Positions 26,501 through 35,039 of a DNA stretch of 64,000 nucleotides are shown here, in pieces. The position numbers and the translations under genes are program-made. This DNA is from CAWEQO01 sp963811225 (GTDB lineage: Bacteria > Chloroflexota > Anaerolineae > Anaerolineales > Anaerolineaceae): NCBI GenBank assembly GCA_963811225.1, contig CAWEQO010000001.1, positions 248,001 to 312,000 of the forward strand, read 5' to 3'. A model generated the notes under the pieces. It was not told the DNA's origin and did no database searches. It saw only the letters and a program-made list of their open reading frames with translations. The first letter of the stretch is position 1. Each line of letters begins with the position of its first letter.

Positions 26501-26935
26501 GTCGAAACCAATCTGGCCGATCACGTCGATGACGGTCCCACCTTTCGCCAGGACAACCGCATCATCACCGTTAAACCAGCCAGCGCCATTGGTCAGATCC
26601 GCCTCAGCCAGGATAGCGGAATCGGCAGAGCTTTGGGCAACAACAAATACGTCACCATCTGCTACGGTGCCGGTCAGATTGATGGTCAACCCGGCACTTG
26701 AGCTTCCGTTAAAGAACATCTGAACCTGGTACCCGCCGGCGGCCAAATCGACTGCCGCGCCGGTGCCGTTGTAGATCTCCAGGGCCTTGTTGTTGCTGGA
26801 GCCTTCGATATATTCTGAGAAAAACAAATCTGAAGTGGCTGCCTGGACGGACCGCGCCTGCGCAACGGGAGTGAAGGCGAAGGCGAGGACCATGAGAATG
26901 GAAAAGATCCTTAAAGGGAACTGCTTAACGTTCAT
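23593..26935 (-). pseudogene. ExeM/NucH-type secreted endonuclease with lamin-tail domain, many frameshifts
   Basis: One gene of about 1110 codons is scattered over several frames. Order: signal peptide (1-33), a lamin-tail-like domain (SDLFFSEYIEGSSNNKALEIYNG), a second domain with VINEFSASTTSTDVEYVEI, an OB-fold-like segment (VAIEGVVVGDFQ to VFVYAPSA), and an endonuclease/exonuclease/phosphatase domain with NHLKSKGSDC, IIGDLNSYDKEDP and YRASDHDPVV, then an Ig-like C-terminus. This is the ExeM/NucH architecture for extracellular DNA breakdown. I count at least eight indels (about 24716, 25137, 25370, 25440, 25650, 25750, 25830, 25945), too many for an otherwise well-conserved frame. Either a decayed gene or a badly resolved stretch. 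Confidence 0.8.
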
Positions 26936-27261
26936 TTAATCGCTCCTATGGGTTATCGTTTATCCGTTTGAATGTTAGATCACCAACAATGAAAGTCGCT
27001 GGGCTGCCTCCTTTGAATATCCTGGTATTCCTTTCGGAAGGGGAACGCGCCACAAAGGTCAGGAGTTTGGAGCGATGCCGCCGGGCCCGTTCCCGGCTGG
27101 TTGGTTGGAAACTCCTGCGAGCTGTGTCCGCTTGCGACCGATGCGCTCTACGTACCTTGCGCCTTTCCAGGCGCGGTTGATTCCCCATACAGGTACTTTG
27201 AATTGCTCTTATAGTTTACAAAATAATAACAGAAGATGCAAGGATGAAAAGCGGATGAGAA
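26936..27261. other. Leader of the nuclease gene; no gene seen
   Basis: Sequence between the nuclease start and the hairpin after cysN. It contains an inverted repeat CAGGAGTTT (27060-27068) and AAACTCCTG (27109-27117) around a GC-rich hairpin. I looked for known riboswitch motifs and saw none. An 80-codon minus-strand frame here is Arg/Ser-rich and unlike a protein. Confidence 0.5.
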
Positions 27262-27335
27262 AGTAGAGAATAGAGAGCGGAGAGCAGTAAATGCGCTTCT
27301 GGGCTCTTACTGCTCTCTGTTCTCCGGTCTCTACT
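27262..27335 (-). terminator. AG-rich imperfect hairpin after cysN
   Basis: AGTAGAGA...AGAGCAGTAA (27262-27290) pairs with TTACTGCTCT...TCTCTACT (27307-27335), with mismatches in the middle of the stem. Directly after the cysN stop on the minus strand. Confidence 0.55.
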
Positions 27336-27343
27336 CTCTTAAT

Positions 27344-29188
27344 TTACAGACTGAATATAAACCTGTGGTCCTGCAGCAAGCGCTTGATCTGCACCACCGA
27401 GTTCTCGGCCAGCTCGCTGTCGACCACTTTCAAGTCGAAGTGGATGTCGGTGGTGATGTTCTCGCCCACCCACACCGTCTCTATCCGGCTCGGGTCGACC
27501 ACGGTTTGCAGGATCTTCAAATCCTCCTGCTCCAGCTCGACTGCCGTCACGATCAGGATCAGCCCTGCGTCCAGGAACAGGTTGGCGACCTCGGCCAGGC
27601 GGCGGACATGCTTGTGGCTGCTGTTGCCCGGCACATCCCGTTTCAGGTCGGCATCCACCCCATACAGCACCGAGCCCATTCCGAGATAGTACACGAACTT
27701 GCCATCCTGGAACAGGCGGCGCTCCAGCATGCGGGCGATGCGCTTGCGGCCCACGCCCTTCTGCCCAGTGATAATCACAAGGCCCGGTTTCTGGTTATAG
27801 CGCTCCGCGCGCTGGTCGATGGAAACCTCACTGGGGATCCACTTCTGCTCGCGGCGGAACACGTCATCGCGCAGCTGGGTCTGGCTGTCGGTCAGGTCCT
27901 CCAGCACGATCCCGCCGCCGCAGATCTCGTAATCGTCCACAATCACAAAGCGGCTGGTGTCGCCCAGGCTCTCCGACAAGTCGAAGGCGATCGGGTGGTG
28001 CAGTCGCAGCACGACCTCACCCACGTCGTGGTGCTCGATCTGGTCCTTCTCCTCGTGGTGCGAAAGCTCGCTGGCGTCGATCACCCGGTTGATGCGCTCG
28101 ATCTGGCACTTGACCCGCGCCGTGCCCAGCTTGAGCAGGTACTGCTTCTTGATCGACATCGACTCGCGCCCCAACCAGAACAGGCTGACCCGCAGCCGTT
28201 GGGTCACTTTGGGCGGTGTATCTCCAGCCCGGCTGGCGATCTCACCGCGCTGGATATAGATTTGCTTCTCCAGGGTGAAACCGACCGCCTGTCCGGCCTC
28301 GGCCGTGCCCTGGGTGTCTTTGTGGAACGCTTCGAAGCTCTTGACCACGCTGCGCTTGCCCGAGGGGTAGAACACTACCTCCTCGCCCACGTGCAACTGC
28401 CCGCTGGAAACCGTCCCGGCCACGATGCGGCGGTCGTCGCCGTACAGTGTGAAGCGGTAGATGTCCTGCACCGGCATGCGGAAGGGCTCGTTCACCAACG
28501 GCGGGGCCTTGACGAACGAGTTCGAGCGCGTCCAACACCGACGGGCCGGTGTACCAGGGCATGTTGGCGCTGGAGCCGCAGATGTTGTCGCCCTCGCGGC
28601 CGCTGACCGGCACGTAGTACATCGGCTGCATACCAATCTCGCGCAGGAACTCAGCATACTCAGCCTGTACGGCGTCGAACACCTCTTGCTTGTAGTCCAC
28701 CAGGTCCATTTTGTTGACCAGCACCACGATCTGGCGAATGCCCAGCATCCACAGCAGGTAGCCGTGGCGGCGCGAATTCTCCTGCACGCCCTCGTGCGCG
28801 TCGATCACCAGCAGAGCTGCCTCGGCCCGCGAAGCGCCGGTGACCATGTTCTTGATGAATTCGATGTGCCCCGGCGCGTCGATGATGATGTAGTGGCGGC
28901 GCGCCGACTGGAAGAAGACCCGCGCCGAGTCGATGGTGATGTTCTGGGCACGCTCGTCTTTCAGCGCGTCGATCAGGAAGGCGTACTCGAAGGGCCGTGA
29001 GTTGCGCTCGCAGGATTCGCGCACCTGCTCCAGCTTGCCCTCCGGCAGCGAGCCGGTGTCGGCCAGCAGCCGCCCAATGATGGTGCTCTTGCCATGGTCC
29101 ACGTGGCCCACGAAGACCACGTTCATCTTTTCATGGGGCGTATCCATCAGGCCGTTGTTTTGAGTGGTTTCGGTGACGATCTCTACCA

Positions 29189-29189
<1 letters not shown>
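27344..29189 (-). CDS. cysN: Sulfate adenylyltransferase subunit 1 with degenerate APS kinase domain, frameshifted
   Basis: About 615 codons in two frames. The GTPase part is intact: GHVDHGKST (G1), DAPGHIEF (G3) and NKMD (G4), followed by two beta-barrel domains. CysN GTP hydrolysis drives ATP sulfurylase (CysD). The frame shifts near 28519: removing one A gives a smooth LDSFVKAPPLV, so I infer a sequence error. The C-terminal 150 residues resemble APS kinase, but the P-loop reads GQKGVGRKR instead of GxxGxGKS: the catalytic Lys and Ser are gone, so this domain is probably inactive. It overlaps cysD by 1 nt (TAATG). A separate intact cysC lies upstream. Confidence 0.88.
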
Positions 29190-30076
<887 letters not shown>

Positions 30077-30127
30077 TTGTCGATTCGTCCGTTATGCGTG
30101 TGGTTGGGTTATCAGGGTGTTCGATAA

Positions 30128-30751
30128 TTAGGGGTTTGAGGGTTGGGGATCAGAAGGCAAGACGCCGCAGCGCTGCAGGTAAGCGATCACCTGGGCGGAG
30201 CATTCATCGACCGGGGTCGCGCCGGAGTCGAGCGTCAACTCAGGCTGGAACGGCTCTTCATAAGGGGAGCTGATGCCGGTGAACTCGGGAATTTGCCCGG
30301 CGCGGGCCTTGCGGTACAGGCCCTTCGGGTCACGCTGCTCGCACACCTCCAGCGGGCAGCGCACGTAGATCTCAATAAACTCCCCCTCTGGCAGCAGCGC
30401 CCGCACCCGCTCACGGTCGATGCGGTATGGGCTGATGAAAGCGGTCAGCACGATCAGCCCGGCGTCCACGAATAACCTGGACACCTCGCCGATCCGGCGG
30501 ATGTTCTCCTCGCGGTCTTCAGGGCTGAAACCCAGGCCGCGGTTGAGCCCGGTGCGGATGTTGTCGCCGTCCAAAAGATAGGTGTGGGCGTGATAGGTCT
30601 GGTTGAGCCGCTGCTCCACCGCGTTCGCGATGGTGGATTTGCCGGAACCGGACAGCCCGGTGAACCAGAGCACAGCCGGGCCGTGGCCCTTGATCTCGCT
30701 GCGGTCCTGTCGGGAGACCTGATGTGGGTGGGGTTGAATGTACTCGGGCAT
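30128..30751 (-). CDS. cysC: Adenylylsulfate (APS) kinase
   Basis: 207 residues. It phosphorylates APS to PAPS. The P-loop GLSGSGKST (residues 32-40) and DGDN, the FISPYR substrate segment and GLYRKARAG are all intact, unlike in the CysN C-terminal domain. I chose the ATG at 30751; the TTG one codon upstream is less likely. First gene of cysC-cysD-cysN. No PAPS or APS reductase is visible in the window, so PAPS could serve assimilation or sulfation. Confidence 0.94.
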   Translation of the reverse strand: MPEYIQPHPHQVSRQDRSEIKGHGPAVLWFTGLSGSGKSTIANAVEQRLNQTYHAHTYLLDGDNIRTGLNRGLGFSPEDREENIRRIGEVSRLFVDAGLIVLTAFISPYRIDRERVRALLPEGEFIEIYVRCPLEVCEQRDPKGLYRKARAGQIPEFTGISSPYEEPFQPELTLDSGATPVDECSAQVIAYLQRCGVLPSDPQPSNP

Positions 30752-30789
30752 CAAATAAGCCTCGCAGCCTGTCGGGGCTGCAGGGGAAA

Positions 30790-30795
30790 ATTATA
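30790..30795 (-). promoter_or_regulatory. Possible -10 box of the cysC-D-N operon
   Basis: TATAAT on the minus strand, 39 nt before the cysC ATG, in an otherwise GC-rich leader. The sequence 17 bp upstream (TCTGCT) is a poor -35 box. Weak evidence. Confidence 0.35.
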
Positions 30796-30853
30796 CCACG
30801 AGGAATTCAGAGAGCAGAGATTAGAGAGTGGAGAGCCGTTGGAAACGTTTTTC

Positions 30854-31173
30854 GTAGGGGCATGGCGGGTTGCGCAAGACACCATCATCTAAAACCGTGA
30901 AGCCATGCCCTGCCAGCAGCCATGAATGCAGGTAGGGTAGGGGCATGGCGGGTTGCGCAAGACACCATCATCTAAAACCGTGAAGCCATGCCCTGCCACA
31001 ACCATGAATCAGGTAGGGTAGGGGCATGGCTGCGTATTGGCTCACTAAAGGAGTTTCGCGCATTCCCGCCATGCCTACGGGTTCAAATCTATTGTTGCGC
31101 GCATTATAGGGGCGGGGGCACGGCTTCGTATTGGTTCAATGCTGTTGTCTTGCGCAACCCGCCATGCCCCTAC
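30854..31173. repeat. Cluster of GTAGGGGCATGGC repeats
   Basis: A 62-bp unit (start GTAGGGGCATGGCGGG, end GCCATGCCCTGCCA) occurs twice without mismatch at 30854-30915 and 30937-30998. Its first 12 bp recur at 31018-31029 before the sequence diverges, and an inverted piece lies at 31147-31173. Ends TAGGGGCATGGC and GCCATGCCCCTA form terminal inverted repeats, suggesting MITE-like elements. No transposase is present. It occupies most of the 470-bp gap between cysC and the toxin-antitoxin genes. Confidence 0.8.
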
Positions 31174-31224
31174 CATAACCAGGGTTCTAGTTCGTTATGG
31201 CAGGGCGTGGCTGTGTTTCCCCTC

Positions 31225-31271
31225 TTGATTTCCGTCTTCACTTGCTATATAATCAAATCAGACTAGTCTGA
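31225..31271 (+). promoter_or_regulatory. Promoter and operator of the antitoxin-toxin pair
   Basis: TTGATT (31225-31230) and TATAAT (31248-31253) are separated by 17 bp, a very good sigma-70 promoter. A perfect palindrome TCAGACTAGTCTGA (31258-31271) covers the expected start of transcription, as in many autoregulated toxin-antitoxin operons. AGGAGGTG follows 8-10 nt before the ATG at 31290. Confidence 0.75.
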
Positions 31272-31289
31272 CTAGCCAGGAGGTGAACC

Positions 31290-31547
31290 ATGAGCAACAT
31301 CTGGCAGCTGCAAGACGCCAAAAGTAAATTCAGCGAGGTCGTCGAGCGCGCCCTTGAAAACGGCGCGCAGATCGTCACGCGGCGCGGCAAGAAGACCGTG
31401 GTCATCCTGCCTTTCGACGAGTACCAGCGCCTGACCCAACCCGGCGGCAGCCTGGCGCGCTTCCTGCTCGACTCGCCGCTGGCGGGCGCAGAACTGTCGA
31501 TCGAGCGCGACCAAAGCCTGCCCCGCGACGTGGACATCGAGCCGTGA
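31290..31547 (+). CDS. Phd/YefM-type antitoxin
   Basis: 85 residues with the Phd/YefM fold pattern: an N-terminal WQLQDAKSKFSEVVERAL segment, the dimer strands IVTRRGKKTVVILPFDEYQ and a C-terminal toxin-binding tail. It should bind the PIN toxin and the operator palindrome 19 bp upstream of its ATG. AGGAGG fixes the start. It overlaps the toxin gene by 4 nt. Confidence 0.92.
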   Translation: MSNIWQLQDAKSKFSEVVERALENGAQIVTRRGKKTVVILPFDEYQRLTQPGGSLARFLLDSPLAGAELSIERDQSLPRDVDIEP

Positions 31548-31963
31548 ACTATCTGCTGGACACCTGCGTTTTATCCGAGTTCACCCGCCGCCGCCCAATC
31601 AAGAAAGTCGTGCGCTGGATCGACCAGGTGGAGGAGGAGCGGCTGTTCGTCAGCGCGGTCACGGTCGGCGAGATCCAGCGTGGGGTCGAGCGGCTGCCCG
31701 CCTCGCGCCGCAAGACCGATCTGCGGGCCTGGCTGAATGAGGCCTTTCTGCGACGCTTCGGCGAGCGCATCCTGCCGCTGGATGCAGGCGCCATGCTGCT
31801 GTGGGGCTCGCTGACCGCCCGCATGGAGCAGTCCGGCCGCCCGGCCGGCGTCATGGATTCTCTGATCATCGCCACCGCCCTGCAGCACAATCTTATCATC
31901 GTCACCCGCAACGTCAGCGACTTTGTCCCCTGTGGAGCGCAGGTCATCAACCCCTGGGAATAA
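31544..31963 (+). CDS. PIN-domain toxin (VapC-like ribonuclease)
   Basis: 139 residues of the VapC family. The four acidic PIN residues are present: D6 (LLDTCV), E43 (GEIQRG), D105 (GVMDSL) and D126 (NVSDF). The start is a GTG that overlaps the antitoxin stop (GTGA). VapC toxins cleave tRNA or rRNA; the target here is unknown. The PIN toxin with a Phd-type antitoxin, rather than VapB AbrB-type, is a common pairing. Confidence 0.93.
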   Translation: MNYLLDTCVLSEFTRRRPIKKVVRWIDQVEEERLFVSAVTVGEIQRGVERLPASRRKTDLRAWLNEAFLRRFGERILPLDAGAMLLWGSLTARMEQSGRPAGVMDSLIIATALQHNLIIVTRNVSDFVPCGAQVINPWE

Positions 31964-31964
31964 A

Positions 31965-31990
31965 AAAACGAATGCCGAGGCGTTCGTTTT
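31965..31990. terminator. Hairpin after toxin, shared with convergent TauE gene
   Basis: AAAACGAATGCC (31965-31976) pairs with GGCGTTCGTTTT (31979-31990), one wobble, with a 2-nt loop and A/T-rich flanks on both sides. Lies between the convergent toxin and TauE/SafE genes. Confidence 0.75.
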
Positions 31991-31994
31991 CCGA

Positions 31995-32768
31995 TCAAAA
32001 AGCGCCGATGAAAGCGACAACCCCTTGCTGGACCACCGGCCACAGCCCGCGGATGCTCAAGAAGCAGATCAGCAAGCCCACCAGGGCCATCAGCGCCCGT
32101 GTGGGCAGCTTTTTGGTCAGGTAGGCCGCCACCGGCGCCGCGAAGACCCCACCGATCAGCATGCCGGCGATGATCTTCCAATGGATCAGTCCGATGGACA
32201 GGACGAAGACCACCGATTGCGCGAAGGCTACGAAGAACTTGGAAATGTTGACCGAGCCAATCGAGGCGCGCGGATCGTTGCCGCGCACCACCAGGGTTGT
32301 GGTCACGATCGCTCCCCAACCGCCGCCGCCCAGCGCGTCGAGGAAGCCGCCGATCAGTCCCAGCGGGCCAACCCAGGTGGTGACGCGCTTTTCTTTAACG
32401 TTGTTGTTCAGCGCCTTGCGCAGGATCACCACGCCCATCACCAGCAAGTAAATGCTGATAAAGGGCTTGATCGCATGGCTGTCGATCGAGCTGAGGATGT
32501 ATGCGCCCAGCGCGCCGCCGAGCATGCCCGGCAGGAACAGCTTGAGGAACAGGTCTTTGCGCACGTTGCCGAAACGCAGGTGGAACGTGCCGGAAATGGC
32601 GGTGGTGAATACCTCCGTCATGTGAACGCTGGCGCTGCTGACCACGGGGCTCAAGCCCAGGCCGAGCAGGAAGCTGTTCGAGCTGACCCCGTAACCCATG
32701 CCCAATGCGCCGTCGATGAGCTGCGCCAGAAACCCGACGATGACGAACACCCAGATCGGTAAATCCAT
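31995..32768 (-). CDS. TauE/SafE family transporter, copy 1
   Basis: About 257 residues with eight or so membrane helices. Family hallmarks: GFLAQLIDGALGMGYGV near the N-terminus, HLRFGNVRKDLFLKL, and the half-repeat GLIGGFLDALGGGGWGAIVT. TauE/SafE proteins carry sulfite, sulfoacetate or related anions across the membrane. ATG 32768 follows GGAGG at longer spacing; 7 further codons upstream are excluded. It is closely similar to the gene at 33587-34330, and both carry the same operator before a similar promoter. Sulfite or sulfide-related export is the most likely job, from family and neighbours. Confidence 0.9.
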   Translation of the reverse strand: MDLPIWVFVIVGFLAQLIDGALGMGYGVSSNSFLLGLGLSPVVSSASVHMTEVFTTAISGTFHLRFGNVRKDLFLKLFLPGMLGGALGAYILSSIDSHAIKPFISIYLLVMGVVILRKALNNNVKEKRVTTWVGPLGLIGGFLDALGGGGWGAIVTTTLVVRGNDPRASIGSVNISKFFVAFAQSVVFVLSIGLIHWKIIAGMLIGGVFAAPVAAYLTKKLPTRALMALVGLLICFLSIRGLWPVVQQGVVAFIGAF

Positions 32769-32900
32769 TAAAAAAGCGCCTCCATGCACAGCAGATGGGT
32801 TCCGGCATGGCCCTCAGTATACGGAACCTGACCCTGCTCGAACTTGCGAATTTCTTTGTAATGCTTCCTGGACTTGCTTGTGCAACGACCGGTAGCAATT

Positions 32901-32959
32901 TTGCTTAACGGTAATTATTTGATTATAATAATAATCCCTATAGAGTTAATAGACTTTAT
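32901..32959. promoter_or_regulatory. Divergent promoter with shared Rrf2-type operator
   Basis: Rightward: TTGCTT (32901-32906), 17 bp, TATAAT (32924-32929) for the Rrf2 gene. Leftward: TTAACT (complement of 32944-32949), 16 bp, TATAAT (complement of 32922-32927) for TauE copy 1. The operator CTATAGAGTTAATAG (32938-32952) covers the leftward -35 box and the rightward transcription start. The same 15-mer with one change precedes TauE copy 2. Confidence 0.8.
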
Positions 32960-32981
32960 CAATCCTCAGGAGGAACCAATC

Positions 32982-33017
32982 ATTTCTGATAATGGTTGTA
33001 AAATAGACCTGCTATGA
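32982..33017 (+). other. Possible leader peptide before Rrf2 gene (non-AUG start)
   Basis: A perfect AGGAGG (32968-32973) lies 45 nt before the Rrf2 ATG, too far to serve it. Eight nt after it an ATT opens an 11-codon frame (ISDNGCKIDLL) whose TGA overlaps the Rrf2 ATG (ATGA). It may be a leader peptide coupling translation, or a misread start codon. Speculative. Confidence 0.25.
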
Positions 33018-33469
33018 AACTTTCCAAACGTGGTGAATACGGCCTGCGGGCCATGATCGATCTGGCGACCAATGCCAATGATGGCGAGGTCGTGCAAATC
33101 AAAGAGATTGCCAAGCGCGAGCGCATCCCGGTCAAGTTCCTCGAGCAGATCCTGCTGTCCCTCAAGAACACCGGCCTGCTGCACAGCCGCATGGGCGCTG
33201 GCGGCGGCTACTACCTGGGCAAACCCGCCGAAGAGATTACCCTCGGGCAAATCGTGCGCCTGCTCGACGGCCCCCTGGCCCCCATCGGCTGCGTCAGCCA
33301 GACCGCCTATGAGCCTTGCGCCTGCCCCGACCCCGATAACTGCGGTCTGCGCCTGGTCATGCAGGATGTGCGCAACGCCATCTCCGATATCCTCGACAAC
33401 ACCTCCCTTGCCGACGTTATTGCTCGCACCGAGAACAACGGCGCCGTCAAAAGCGAAGTGAATCCATGA
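33014..33469 (+). CDS. Rrf2-family transcriptional regulator
   Basis: 151 residues. The N-terminal winged helix (MKLSKRGEYGLRAMIDLA, VQIKEIAKRERIPVKFLEQILLSLK) is typical of Rrf2/CymR/IscR. The sensor part has four Cys (C93, C102, C104, C110, spacing C-x8-C-x-C-x5-C), a possible iron-sulfur or redox site as in IscR and related sensors. The 15-bp operator repeats before both TauE/SafE genes and over its own promoter. Control of sulfur-anion transport in response to sulfur or redox state is a strong inference. Terminated by a 12-bp hairpin. Confidence 0.92.
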   Translation: MKLSKRGEYGLRAMIDLATNANDGEVVQIKEIAKRERIPVKFLEQILLSLKNTGLLHSRMGAGGGYYLGKPAEEITLGQIVRLLDGPLAPIGCVSQTAYEPCACPDPDNCGLRLVMQDVRNAISDILDNTSLADVIARTENNGAVKSEVNP

Positions 33470-33501
33470 GATCCTCAGGATTTCTACAGTCCTGAGGATC
33501 T
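33469..33501 (+). terminator. Hairpin after Rrf2 gene
   Basis: AGATCCTCAGGA (33469-33480) pairs with TCCTGAGGATCT (33490-33501), beginning on the last base of the Rrf2 stop codon. Followed by CCTATAAAA; no T-tract. Confidence 0.7.
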
Positions 33502-33586
33502 CCTATAAAAATCAAGATTTTGCCAGAAACCTGGTTTATCGAGAGCGCTTAAACTGCTCTCTTTTCTCCACTCCCCACACTCTATC

Positions 33587-34330
33587 TTAGAACAATATCT
33601 GCACTAGCGTACGGATGCTCAGGAAGCTGATCAGCACGCCCACCATTCCCATCAGGAGGCGGGTGGGCAGCTTGTTGGTCAGGTAGGCCGCCACCGGCGC
33701 AGCGACCACACCACCGATTAGCAGCCCGAGGATCACCTGCCAGTTCATCAGGCCGAGCGTCAGGATGAACACGATCGATTCGGCCAGGGTGACGAAAAAC
33801 TCAGAACTGTTGACCGATCCAATGGTCTTGCGCGGGCTGTTGCCGCGCGCCACCAGGGTCGTGGTCACAATCGGGCCCCAGCCGCCGCCGCCGATGGCGT
33901 CGAAGAACCCGCCGATCAATCCCAGCGGGCTGACCCAGTTGGTGATGTGCTTCTCTTTCCCGTTCTTCACCAGCGCCTTCCTGAGGATCACCAGGCCCAT
34001 AATCAGCAGGTAGCCGTTGATGTAGGGTTTGATGACATTGCCGTCGATGTTGCTGAGCAGGTAAGCTCCCGCCGCCCCACCAATCACGCCCGGGATCAAC
34101 AGTTTGAGGAACAGGTCCTTCCGCACGTTGCCGAAGCGCAGGTGGAACAACCCAGAGACCGCTGTGGTAAAGATCTCAGAAACATGAACGCTGGCGCTGG
34201 CTGCTGCGGGCGGCAGGCCCAGACTGAGCAAAAAGGTGTTCGAGCTAACCCCATACGCCATCCCCAACGCGCCGTCGATCAGCTGCGCCAGGAATCCAAC
34301 AATGATAAACGTCCAGATCGGTAAGTCCAT
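33587..34330 (-). CDS. TauE/SafE family transporter, copy 2
   Basis: About 247 residues, strongly similar along the whole length to the copy at 31995-32768 (for example the shared segments LIDGALGM, HLRFGNVRKDLFLKL and AAPVAAYLT). Eight membrane helices are expected. ATG 34330 follows GGAGG at 6-nt spacing; a further 32 codons upstream in frame are excluded. The two copies flank the regulator gene and probably arose by duplication. They may differ in substrate or form a heteromeric pair, which sequence alone does not decide. Confidence 0.9.
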   Translation of the reverse strand: MDLPIWTFIIVGFLAQLIDGALGMAYGVSSNTFLLSLGLPPAAASASVHVSEIFTTAVSGLFHLRFGNVRKDLFLKLLIPGVIGGAAGAYLLSNIDGNVIKPYINGYLLIMGLVILRKALVKNGKEKHITNWVSPLGLIGGFFDAIGGGGWGPIVTTTLVARGNSPRKTIGSVNSSEFFVTLAESIVFILTLGLMNWQVILGLLIGGVVAAPVAAYLTNKLPTRLLMGMVGVLISFLSIRTLVQILF

Positions 34331-34469
34331 CAGTGCCTCCATGCATGCTGCCGGCCCGGTTTGGATAAATCGCTTCCGGTAAAACCGGCCCTGTTGATGT
34401 TCGGCCGCGCCTTGGCTCGACCACATTCAGTTGTATTTTCTGCTTGAATTTAATCTTACGCTTAGATAG

Positions 34470-34507
34470 ATTATACCAATATCTCCTATAGAGTCAATAG
34501 ACTTTAT
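34470..34507 (-). promoter_or_regulatory. Promoter of TauE copy 2 with overlapping operator
   Basis: On the minus strand TTGACT (complement of 34492-34497) and TATAAT (complement of 34470-34475) are 16 bp apart. The operator CTATAGAGTCAATAG (34486-34500 on the plus strand) covers the -35 box, exactly as at TauE copy 1. The match to the first site continues 7 bp further (ACTTTAT). Confidence 0.8.
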
Positions 34508-34528
34508 TATAAATAAATCGGGGAATCC

Positions 34529-34557
34529 AAAAAAAAACTGCAGGAAAAAGACTGCAG
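34529..34557 (-). terminator. Rho-independent terminator of the 34607 gene
   Basis: On the minus strand CTGCAG, an 8-nt loop and CTGCAG are followed by nine T (complement of 34529-34537). It is one of the few classical terminators with a T-tract in the window. Located about 50 bp after the stop of the small membrane gene. Confidence 0.75.
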
Positions 34558-34606
34558 CGTTCCAATCCGTTCAAAATTGGCTATACAGTTACAGCAGAAT
34601 TTGGGA

Positions 34607-35038
34607 TCAAGCCAGTAAATGGACCGCCAGCAGCGACAGCAGCTGCGCGGCAAAGATCAGCAGGTGATCGTTCTCGCTCTTGTACTCCTTGAAGACTTCG
34701 TCCACCAACACGAACGCTGCGAACAGCCCGACTCCGGCAGCGAAGCCCGCGTCGACCCTGGGCAGATTCGGCCAGGCAGCCACTGCCATCCACAGCAGCA
34801 CGGCCGCCAGCGCCTGCCAGGCGATCACGCCGACGAACAAAACCCGGTCCAGCCAGGCCGGGGCGTGATAGGTCTGAGTGGCCTTGCGGATCAAGTTGTA
34901 GTTGCCGGAGGCGAACTTCCAATCCTTGGAAAGCCGGCCGAAAGCCTTGAGCGCATCGAAGGCGTTCATTACCAGCACGATGGTGAAGTATGCCGCCCAG
35001 AAGATCACCAGTCCCAGTGGGATCCAGAAGCTTGCCAT
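34607..35038 (-). CDS. Small membrane protein, about four helices
   Basis: 143 residues with hydrophobic segments at about 3-25, 66-88, 97-113 and 126-142, and a polar stretch KFASGNYNLIRKATQTYH between helices 1 and 2. I considered DUF2165-like proteins, but the match is weak. Last gene of a probable operon with the acetyltransferase (1 nt gap) and the toroid-like protein. Function unknown. Confidence 0.75.
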   Translation of the reverse strand: MASFWIPLGLVIFWAAYFTIVLVMNAFDALKAFGRLSKDWKFASGNYNLIRKATQTYHAPAWLDRVLFVGVIAWQALAAVLLWMAVAAWPNLPRVDAGFAAGVGLFAAFVLVDEVFKEYKSENDHLLIFAAQLLSLLAVHLLA

Positions 35039-35039
35039 G

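Noticed and set aside
26946..27188. Riboswitch or structured leader before the nuclease gene
   Set aside because: Inverted repeats are present but none of the known consensus motifs I can recall matches, and the gene's function gives no hint of one.
617..28519. Programmed ribosomal frameshifting as the cause of split genes
   Set aside because: The sites share no slippery heptamer or common downstream structure, and one lies in a simple A5 run, so indels are more likely.
27365..28606. Plus-strand open frame of about 410 codons opposite cysN
   Set aside because: Antisense to the highly conserved CysN sequence; Leu/His/Ala-rich without any recognised motif.
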